Source: [Zimmermannella] alba NBRC 15616
GTDB taxonomy: Bacteria; Actinomycetota; Actinomycetes; Actinomycetales; Microbacteriaceae
DNA: 64,000 nt
Assembly: GCF_001570905.1 (NCBI RefSeq)
Contig: NZ_BCSO01000001.1
Coordinates: 124,001-188,000 of the forward strand
Direction: 5' to 3'
In this document: piece by piece, positions 58,405-64,000 of the stretch
Layout: each line of letters opens with the position of its first letter
Position numbering within the stretch: position 1 is the first letter of the stretch
The notes under the pieces: generated by a model
The model's database searches: none
What the model was told of the DNA's origin: nothing
What the model saw: the letters and a program-made list of their open reading frames with translations, nothing else
Made by a program: the position numbers and the translations under genes

Positions 58405-60042
58405 ATGTCGACCAGCACCGCTGGCACTTCGGCCACCCCACGCGCCGAAACCACAAAACAGAGCGAGACCTTCTCCTCGCGCAACATCTTCATCCTGTCC
58501 GCGATCGGCTCCGCCGTCGGCCTCGGCAACATCTGGCGCTTCCCGTACGTCACCTACGACAACGGCGGCGGCGCGTTCATGATCCCGTACCTCGTCGCAA
58601 TCCTCACCGCGGGCATCCCCCTGCTCTTCTTCGACTATGCCCTCGGCCACCGCTATCGCGGCTCAACGCCGCTCACCTTCCGCCGCATCGCCAAGTGGCT
58701 CGAAGGCTTCGGCTGGTGGCAGGTCGCGGTCTGCTTTGTCATCGCGGCGTACTACGCGGTCATCATCGCCTGGGCCGTCATGTACATGTTCTTCTCGTTC
58801 AACCAAGCCTGGGGTGATGACGCGAAGGGCTTCCTCTACGACTGCTTCCTGCACTTGCAGGCGGATGTGACCACGGGCTTCACCTTCGTGCCCGAGGTCC
58901 TCATCCCGCAGCTTGTCGTGTGGGCTGTGACGATCGGCATCCTCGCCTTCGGCGTGAGCAAGGGCATCGCCCGCGCGAACCTCATCTTCATGCCGCTGCT
59001 CGTGGTCATGTTCGTCATCCTCGTCGTGCAGTCACTCTTCCTCCCGGGTGCACTCGACGGCCTCAACTCACTGTTCACCCCGAACTGGGAAGCACTCGCT
59101 GACCCAGGCGTGTGGGCTGCCGCCTACGGCCAGATCTTTTTCTCGCTCTCGGTCGGCTTCGGCATCATGGTCACCTACTCCTCGTACCTCGAGCGCAAGA
59201 CCGACCTCACCGGCTCCGGCTTCGTGGTTGCCTTCGCCAACTCGAGCTTCGAGTTGCTCGCCGGTATTGGTGTGTTCGCCGCCCTCGGCTTCATGGCCCA
59301 CGCGAGTGGCACGAGCGTCGATGAGGTAGCCACCGGCGGCATCGGCCTCGCCTTCGTCGCCTTCCCGACCCTCATCTCGCAGGCACCCTTCGGTCCGCTC
59401 ATCGGCGTCCTCTTCTTCGGTTCGCTCGTGTTCGCTGGCCTCACCTCGCTCATCTCGCTCGTCGAGGTGGTCATCGCTGCCGTCCGCGACAAGATGAGCC
59501 TCGGCCGCCTGCAGGCGACCTTCGTCGTGGGTATTCCGCTCGCGGCCCTCTCACTCCTGCTCTTCCCGACGACGACGGGCCTGTACCTGCTTGATGTTGT
59601 GGACGAGTTCGTGAACAAGTTCGGCATCCTCGCCGGTGCCCTCGCCACGCTCATTGCCGTGGTTCTCATCGCGCGGAAGCTGCCGCTGCTTGCACGCCAC
59701 ATCTCGCGCGTCTCGTCGATCTCGGTCGGCAAGTTCTGGATGCTCCTCGCGGGTGTCATCTCGCCGCTCGCGCTCACCTACATCCTCGTGACCGAGATCA
59801 TCACGAAGGTGACGAGTGTCTACGGCGACGGTGATTACCCGGTCGAGTTCGTGAACATCTACGGCTGGGGGATGGCGCTCGCGCTCATCGTGGTCGGTGC
59901 CCTCATCTCCCTCATCCCGTGGAAGCAGGGAGTCGTCACGGATGTGGATGAAGACACCGAGGACGAACACTTCACCAACGCCATGACGGGGGAGATCCCC
60001 GTCGAACAGGCCGACGACGAGCGTGAGGAGGTGCGCGCATGA
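58405..60042 (+). CDS. metP: Sodium-dependent amino acid symporter (NSS family, MetP-like)
   Basis: The 545-aa protein has the NSS/LeuT fold with about 12 transmembrane helices. Helix 1 holds ILSAIGSAVGLGNIWRFPYV, which contains the sodium and substrate sites, followed by NGGGAFMIPYL. It imports an amino acid with sodium. The tiny MetS-like gene right after it, overlapping by 4 nt, points to the corynebacterial MetPS system for methionine and alanine. The long hydrophilic C-terminus is acidic. An RBS (GGAGGA) precedes the ATG. Confidence 0.87.
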   Translation: MSTSTAGTSATPRAETTKQSETFSSRNIFILSAIGSAVGLGNIWRFPYVTYDNGGGAFMIPYLVAILTAGIPLLFFDYALGHRYRGSTPLTFRRIAKWLEGFGWWQVAVCFVIAAYYAVIIAWAVMYMFFSFNQAWGDDAKGFLYDCFLHLQADVTTGFTFVPEVLIPQLVVWAVTIGILAFGVSKGIARANLIFMPLLVVMFVILVVQSLFLPGALDGLNSLFTPNWEALADPGVWAAAYGQIFFSLSVGFGIMVTYSSYLERKTDLTGSGFVVAFANSSFELLAGIGVFAALGFMAHASGTSVDEVATGGIGLAFVAFPTLISQAPFGPLIGVLFFGSLVFAGLTSLISLVEVVIAAVRDKMSLGRLQATFVVGIPLAALSLLLFPTTTGLYLLDVVDEFVNKFGILAGALATLIAVVLIARKLPLLARHISRVSSISVGKFWMLLAGVISPLALTYILVTEIITKVTSVYGDGDYPVEFVNIYGWGMALALIVVGALISLIPWKQGVVTDVDEDTEDEHFTNAMTGEIPVEQADDEREEVRA

Positions 60043-60143
60043 CCCCCGAAGCCATCATCATGCTGCTGGTGTCCACTGGCGTGCTCTGGGGCGGCCTGGC
60101 TGGCGCCATTGCCAACCTCCGCCGCGCTGGCCGCGACGACTAG
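60039..60143 (+). CDS. metS: Small subunit of the NSS symporter (MetS-like, 34 aa)
   Basis: The gene encodes 34 residues: MTPEAIIMLLVSTGVLWGG, then LAGAIANLRRAGRDD. It is a single transmembrane helix with an LWGGL core and a basic end, the pattern of the methionine/alanine-import small subunits. The start lies in the ATGA overlap with metP. It is required for transport in Corynebacterium MetPS. Many gene finders drop it for length. Confidence 0.82.
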   Translation: MTPEAIIMLLVSTGVLWGGLAGAIANLRRAGRDD

Positions 60144-60153
60144 CGATCATCGA

Positions 60154-60197
60154 CAGCACGCGCGGGTCCTGAACCACCTCAGGGCCCGCGCGTGCTG
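60154..60197 (+). terminator. Terminator of the symporter operon
   Basis: A 19-bp stem with one wobble (60154-60172 with 60179-60197) begins 11 nt after the metS stop. Confidence 0.85.
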
Positions 60198-60271
60198 CGT
60201 CTTCGCACGGATCGGTTGACGGTTCTGACAAGACTTCTGGGCGCACGCACGGTGGCGGCTACGCTCGCCCC

Positions 60272-60742
60272 ATGGCCAGCCTCATCCTCTACGCAAGCAA
60301 GTACGGTGCGACCAAGTCGATCGCGGAGCGCATTGCCGCTCGGCTCACGGAGCTCGGCGAACAGGTCGAGCTCAAGCCGTGTGCTGAGGCTCCCGAATCC
60401 TTCGCCGGCTATGAGCGAGTCATTGTTGGATGCTCGATCTACGTCGGCACGTGGTTCAAGGACGGCGCGGTGCTCCTGCGCAAGCGCGGGGACGACCTCC
60501 GTCAGGCTCGGGTGTGGGCCTTCTCTGTGGGAGGCAACGAAGCCCTCTCGGATGACGCACGCAAAGCGGTCGCCGAGATTGAGCCGGTTGAGCACGAGTA
60601 CTTCCGCGGCGTCGTCGACCACTCCGAGGTTGGCTTTGTGGAACGTCAGCTCATCAAGATCGTGGGTGGCACGTTCGGCGACTTCCGTGACTGGGATGCG
60701 ATCGACGCCTTCGCGGACCGCATCCACGCGCACGCCGCGTAG
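60272..60742 (+). CDS. Flavodoxin-domain protein (HemG-like)
   Basis: The 156-aa protein has the flavodoxin fold with the FMN phosphate loop ASKYGATKSIAERIA at the N-terminus and IVGCSIYVGTWFKDG as the second FMN loop, similar to menaquinone-dependent protoporphyrinogen oxidase HemG. No haem genes lie nearby, so the assignment to a pathway is open. The ATG at 60272 stands 6 nt after TACGCT (60260-60265), a leaderless start. It is a single gene. Confidence 0.82.
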   Translation: MASLILYASKYGATKSIAERIAARLTELGEQVELKPCAEAPESFAGYERVIVGCSIYVGTWFKDGAVLLRKRGDDLRQARVWAFSVGGNEALSDDARKAVAEIEPVEHEYFRGVVDHSEVGFVERQLIKIVGGTFGDFRDWDAIDAFADRIHAHAA

Positions 60743-60787
60743 TACATCGCAGCACCGCAGCTGAATCGGTCACGCGACCGACGCGAA

Positions 60788-60809
60788 TGTCGGTGGTCTC
60801 CGGCAGACT
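60788..60809 (+). promoter_or_regulatory. PafBC-like promoter, one mismatch, upstream of the SPFH gene
   Basis: TGTCGGTG at 60788-60795, an 8-nt spacer and CAGACT at 60804-60809 match the RecA-NDp consensus except for C in place of T at the first -10 base. The 5' half is identical to the adnA promoter, including the flanking A and GTC. A small hairpin, TCGGTC/GACCGA, lies just upstream. Confidence 0.5.
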
Positions 60810-60840
60810 GGCAGAGCAACCCCACTCCGGAAGGACCACC

Positions 60841-61815
60841 GTGCCAGAACTGCTCATCATCTTTGGATCGTTCGTCTTCGTAGCGATCGTCATCCTGCTC
60901 TTCGTCATCCTGCCGCTGAGCTTTGTCGTGACGAAGCAGGCGACGAACAAAATCATTGAGCGCTTCGGCAAGTTCGTTCGGGTGGCGCACCCGGGTCTGT
61001 CTATGAAGATTCCCTTCATCGACTCGGTGGCAGCCACAATCGACCTCCGACTCCAGCAGCTCAATGTGCTCGTCGAATCAAAGACGAAGGACAACGTTTT
61101 CGTGAACATCCCCGTCGCGGTGCAGTTCCGCCCGCTGCCGGACCGTGTCCGCGAGGCGTACTACTCGCTCTCGGCGCCCGAGGAACAGATTCGCGCCTAC
61201 GTATTCGACACCATCCGTACGACGCTCGCCGACCTCAGCCTCGACGAGGCCTACTCCAACAAGGACGCCATCGCGAACGACATCGAGGCTCGTCTGCAGC
61301 GTCAGATGGCCCAGTACGGATATCAGATCCAGAACACTCTGGTTACGGACATTTCCCCGACGGATCCGCGCGTGCGCGAGTCAATGAACCGCATCAACGC
61401 CGCCCAGCGCGAACGTGAGGCGGCCAGCGCTGAGGGTGAGGCCGTCAAGATTCGTGCCATCAAGGCAGCAGAGGCGGAGGCTGAAACGAAGCGCCTGCAG
61501 GGTGTCGGTGTGGCCAGCCAGCGCAAGGCCATCGTTGAGGGTCTCGCCGAGCAGTACCAGGTGCTCCGCGCGATCGGTATTGACGAGTCGCCCGAGCAGC
61601 TGCTCATGATGACGCAGTACTTCGACACGCTCCGAGACATTGGCACGCAGTCCCGCTCGAACACGATTTTCGTGCCGTCAAACGCGGGCGGTCTTGCGAG
61701 CTCTCAGGACGAGATCCGCAACACGCTCCTCGCGATTCACGCGCAAGAGGGTGCGCCGCTCGCGCCGCAGCAGCCGCAGCGTCAGCACCCACAGCAGCAG
61801 CCGCAGCAGCGCTAG
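60841..61815 (+). CDS. SPFH/Band 7 (stomatin-like) membrane protein
   Basis: The 324-aa protein has an N-terminal membrane helix (LLIIFGSFVFVAIVILLFVI), a Band 7 domain with RFGKFVRVAHPGLSMKIPF and VQFRPLPDRVREAYYSL, then a long coiled coil (REREAASAEGEAVKIRAIKAAEAEAETKRL). It ends in a Pro/Gln-rich tail. Such proteins form cage-like assemblies that organise membrane microdomains or hold membrane proteases such as FtsH; no NfeD partner gene is adjacent. The GTG at 60841 with GGAAGG starts the conserved part. A strong terminator follows. Confidence 0.88.
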   Translation: MPELLIIFGSFVFVAIVILLFVILPLSFVVTKQATNKIIERFGKFVRVAHPGLSMKIPFIDSVAATIDLRLQQLNVLVESKTKDNVFVNIPVAVQFRPLPDRVREAYYSLSAPEEQIRAYVFDTIRTTLADLSLDEAYSNKDAIANDIEARLQRQMAQYGYQIQNTLVTDISPTDPRVRESMNRINAAQREREAASAEGEAVKIRAIKAAEAEAETKRLQGVGVASQRKAIVEGLAEQYQVLRAIGIDESPEQLLMMTQYFDTLRDIGTQSRSNTIFVPSNAGGLASSQDEIRNTLLAIHAQEGAPLAPQQPQRQHPQQQPQQR

Positions 61816-61825
61816 ACACTGAACA

Positions 61826-61870
61826 CGTCATCGGGCAGCGTCACAATCCAAGTGACGCTGCCCGATGACG
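61826..61870 (+). terminator. Terminator of the SPFH gene
   Basis: A 19-bp perfect stem (61826-61844 with 61852-61870) starts 11 nt after the stop and lies immediately before the insertion sequence region. Confidence 0.88.
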
Positions 61871-62884
61871 TTCGCATTGCTAGTTGTACTGACCGGGGAC
61901 GTTAATCAATCGTGAGAAGGGCGGCTGGCTGCCGCAGGCCGTGTGCGGGCGGTGCTGGTTGTAAAAGTGAAGCCAACCGTCGAACTCGCCGGGTCGTTCG
62001 GCCTCGGAGGTGTAGCAGCGGGCGTAGGCCCAGCCGTCGGCCAGGGTGCGGTGGAATCTCTCGATCTTGCCGTTGGTCTGCGGCCGATAGGGCCTGGTGC
62101 GCTTGTGCTGGATGCCGAGCTCGTGGCAGGTGTCGCGCCACTGGTGTGACCGGTACGCGCCACCGTTGTCCGACAGGACCCGCTCGACAGTGATGCCGCG
62201 GGCGTTGAACCACTCGACAGCCCGAACGAGGACTGCGGTGGCGGTGAGTGCGGTTTCGTCGTCGTGGATCTCGGCGTAGGCGACGCGGGAGTGGTCGTCG
62301 ATCACGGTGTGGACGTAGGCCTTGCCCATCAACGGATCCCGCCACTTGTTCTTGGGCTTGTCAGGTGTGGCAGCGCGGTTGCGGTCGCCTTGTTGTCGGC
62401 CGACATAGCGCCAGCCTCCGCCGTTGGGGATGTTGCCGAGCTTCTTCACGTCGACGTGGAGCATCGCGCCGGGGTGGTCGTGTTCGTAGCGGCGGACGGG
62501 TTCGCCGGTGGCGCGGTCGACGTGGGAGAGGCGGTTCAGGTGCGCGTCGGCCAGGATCCGGTGGACCGTCGACGGGGCGATGCCGAGTCGGCACGCGAGT
62601 TGGACCGGTCCCTCGCGGAGGCGCATCCGGAGTTGGATGCAGCGCTTGGTCGTGGCGGGGCTGGTCTTGTTCGGCGACCGGTGCGGGCGTGAGGAGCGGT
62701 CCTGCATGGACTGGCCGGCGCGGTACCGGTCAGCCCAGCGCTTCACGGTCGGCCAGGAGACCTGGAAACGCGCGGCAACCTCACTGATGGGCCAGTCTTC
62801 GTCGACGACAAGGCGCCCCACCATCAGGCGATGGCGGGGCGTCAGGGCAGCGTTGGGGTGTGACACAGTGTCCTCTGTGGAGAC
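61871..62884 (-). mobile_element. IS481-family insertion sequence, ends not resolved
   Basis: The extent is set by the transposase gene and the flanking features (the SPFH terminator on the left, the XRE gene's ribosome site on the right). I could not find convincing terminal inverted repeats or a target duplication by eye, so the true ends are uncertain by a few tens of bases. Confidence 0.45.
61880..62866 (-). CDS. IS481-family DDE transposase
   Basis: The 328-aa product has an N-terminal helix-turn-helix pair (LTPRHRLMVGRLVVDEDWPI..VSWPTVKRWADRYR) and an rve-type DDE core. The three acids are in LHVDVKKLG, VLSDNGGAY and TNGKIERFHRTL. The end, RPHTACGSQPP..RL, is typical of the family. It appears full length, with no stops or frameshifts. 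The GTG at 62866 is taken as start; the frame open up to 63436 is only antisense to the XRE gene. The stop TAG is at 61880. Confidence 0.9.
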   Translation of the reverse strand: MSHPNAALTPRHRLMVGRLVVDEDWPISEVAARFQVSWPTVKRWADRYRAGQSMQDRSSRPHRSPNKTSPATTKRCIQLRMRLREGPVQLACRLGIAPSTVHRILADAHLNRLSHVDRATGEPVRRYEHDHPGAMLHVDVKKLGNIPNGGGWRYVGRQQGDRNRAATPDKPKNKWRDPLMGKAYVHTVIDDHSRVAYAEIHDDETALTATAVLVRAVEWFNARGITVERVLSDNGGAYRSHQWRDTCHELGIQHKRTRPYRPQTNGKIERFHRTLADGWAYARCYTSEAERPGEFDGWLHFYNQHRPHTACGSQPPFSRLINVPGQYN

Positions 62885-62896
62885 GGAGGTGGATTG

Positions 62897-63502
62897 ATGG
62901 ATGACGTTCTCGGGGGCGTCGGGCCCCGGCTGCGTAGCATTCGTCAGGCGCGAGAACTCACGCTGGGCGATGTCGCCGAGGCGACCGGTATCTCGACCTC
63001 GACGTTGTCGCGGCTGGAGTCCGGTGGCCGGAAACCCACTCTGGAGTTCTTGCTCGCGTTGTCGACCCTCTACGACCTGCCCTTGGATGACCTTGTCGGT
63101 GCTCCTGCTGTGGGAGACCCCCGCGTCCACCCACGGCCAGTGCGTCGCAACGGCATGGTGGTGGTTCCGCTGACACACTTCCCGGGGCCACAACAGGCAC
63201 TCAAGATGGTCATCCCGTCCACCAGGTCGACACCCGCCCCGTGCCGACATGAAGGCCACGAATGGCTCTACGTCCTGTCCGGAGAACTCCGGCTCATCGT
63301 CGGAAACCACGACGTGGTGCTCACCGCCGGACAGGCTGCCGAGTTCGACACCACCACCCCGCACTGGTTCGGCAGCACCGGGACGGCGCCGGTGGAGGTC
63401 CTCAGCCTGCTGGGCCTGCAAGGACAGCGGATCCACCTGGCCGGCCCCGCACAGGCCGGGTCACGCGCCGCGACGCACGATAGCCCGGACGATCCGTCCT
63501 GA
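62897..63502 (+). CDS. XRE-family regulator with C-terminal cupin domain
   Basis: The 201-aa protein has an N-terminal lambda-repressor-type helix-turn-helix (LRSIRQARELTLGDVAEATGISTSTLSRLESG) and a cupin sensor domain (EGHEWLYVLSGELRLIV, then FDTTTPHWFGS with the metal-binding His). Such proteins sense small molecules and control a neighbouring gene. The ATG at 62897 has GGAGGT 7 nt upstream; the TTG just before it is not used. The 3' end overlaps the convergent DUF2938 gene by 42 nt. It diverges from the IS transposase with 30 nt between starts, so the insertion may have cut off its original upstream neighbour. Confidence 0.88.
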   Translation: MDDVLGGVGPRLRSIRQARELTLGDVAEATGISTSTLSRLESGGRKPTLEFLLALSTLYDLPLDDLVGAPAVGDPRVHPRPVRRNGMVVVPLTHFPGPQQALKMVIPSTRSTPAPCRHEGHEWLYVLSGELRLIVGNHDVVLTAGQAAEFDTTTPHWFGSTGTAPVEVLSLLGLQGQRIHLAGPAQAGSRAATHDSPDDPS

Positions 63503-63967
63503 CAGCCAGATCCCCGCCCCATAGCTGCCGTGAGCTCGCAGACTGCCGAGACGAGCCTGCCGGGGATTGGGGGCCTTCGATGCTGCCACGCCCATCCCGA
63601 AGCAGGGCTGCATGAGCAGCCAAGGCGCGGCCACCGTGCCCAGTCCCCAGGCCACGGCCGGGACGAAACGAGGCCTCTCAAGCCATCCCGGGTCAACGAC
63701 TGCCAATGCCACCGCAAAGCCAGTTCCGATGGCGTAATGGGCCACCCAGCCCAGCTCCTTCTCATGAGGGACCGGCTCGGCGGCCATGATCGACTCGTGC
63801 TTGAACACACCCTCGCGCATGTGTCCGATCCACCGACCCACCATGGCGTAGTCCAACGACCTCGCACCCCGGGTCCGGCGAAGTACCTCCGCAACCCCGT
63901 CCATCGTCACCGTGGCCCCGACGCCCACCACAGCCGCTTGGACAACTTCACCCACACCAACACGCAT
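63461..63967 (-). CDS. DUF2938 membrane protein
   Basis: The 168-aa protein has four hydrophobic segments (VVQAAVVGVGATVTMDGVAE, HYAIGTGFAVALAVVD, FVPAVAWGLGTVAAPWLLMQPCFGMGVAASK and a last near the C-terminus). Motifs such as RWIGHM..G, GW..HY..G and WLLMQPCFGMG belong to DUF2938. The function is unknown. I prefer ATG 63967, which has AGGAG on the minus strand; an ATG at 63997 would add 10 residues. It overlaps the XRE-cupin gene convergently, and such pairs are common, so they may be linked. Confidence 0.85.
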   Translation of the reverse strand: MRVGVGEVVQAAVVGVGATVTMDGVAEVLRRTRGARSLDYAMVGRWIGHMREGVFKHESIMAAEPVPHEKELGWVAHYAIGTGFAVALAVVDPGWLERPRFVPAVAWGLGTVAAPWLLMQPCFGMGVAASKAPNPRQARLGSLRAHGSYGAGIWLSGRIVRAIVRRGA

Positions 63968-64000
63968 GACCAGTTCCTCTCCTAGGTAGGTACCCATTAC

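Noticed and set aside
62867-63436. N-terminal extension of the transposase frame to 518 aa
   Set aside because: The extra 190 residues are antisense to the XRE-cupin gene; family similarity begins at the GTG at 62866.

Overview
The window is 64 kb of high-GC DNA with dense genes, strong C/G third-position bias and frequent GTG starts. Gene content and order point to an actinobacterium, most likely in or near the Microbacteriaceae. Two long stretches keep the gene order I remember from Mycobacterium tuberculosis. The first (about 0-15.6 kb) runs dapC, dapD, dapE, a DUF3117 protein, an O-methyltransferase, tatB, mrp, a DUF1003 protein, an MgtE-N/CBS protein and a stress protein; it resembles the Rv1201c-Rv1234 neighbourhood but lacks sigE, rseA and htrA. 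The second (about 19.5-40.5 kb) runs a DEAD-box helicase, a ferritin-like protein, DUF3107, adnA, adnB, uvrD2, an E1/cyclodehydratase-like protein, a DUF2342 metalloprotease, a PDZ/Lon-like protease and a UPF0182 protein; it resembles Rv3211-Rv3193c. These assignments come from protein motifs and memory, not from a search.

Layout. 0-6.7 kb: lysine/diaminopimelate genes around citrate synthase, a PIG-V-like membrane mannosyltransferase, sodA and DUF3117. 6.7-15.9 kb: methyltransferase, TatB, a large secreted phytase/esterase-like surface protein, Mrp, magnesium-transporter-like CBS protein, stress protein and an internally shortened DUF2200 gene. 16-21 kb: Xaa-Pro aminopeptidase, a membrane endonuclease/phosphatase-fold protein, a PHP phosphoesterase and an RNA helicase. 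21-34 kb: a DNA-repair block, AdnAB plus UvrD2, with a kinase-fold gene between them; adnA has an exact match to the PafBC (RecA-independent) DNA-damage promoter. 34-43.9 kb: proteases, UPF0182, initiator tRNA, an acyltransferase-like membrane protein and a uracil permease.

44.1-48.9 kb is a tight four-gene operon: membrane-anchored binding protein, lipoprotein with binding-protein and VWA domains, small membrane protein and TelA. It has no transporter genes and is the most promising candidate for an undescribed system. 49-56 kb holds a hydroxyacyl-CoA dehydrogenase, then a Pls/PosA-type single-module NRPS-like membrane enzyme, an M1-type peptidase and a phosphopantetheinyl transferase, which together look like a small peptide-product or envelope-modification unit. 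56-61.8 kb has a YtrA-type regulator with its ABC transporter, a MetPS-like sodium symporter pair, a flavodoxin-like protein and an SPFH protein. The end (61.9-64 kb) is an IS481-family transposase next to an XRE-cupin regulator and a DUF2938 membrane protein, and looks like an accessory junction.

Two features recur. Many genes start 6-7 nt after a TANNNT -10 element, which implies leaderless mRNAs. Several convergent gene pairs overlap at their stop codons. A palindromic intergenic repeat occurs three times.
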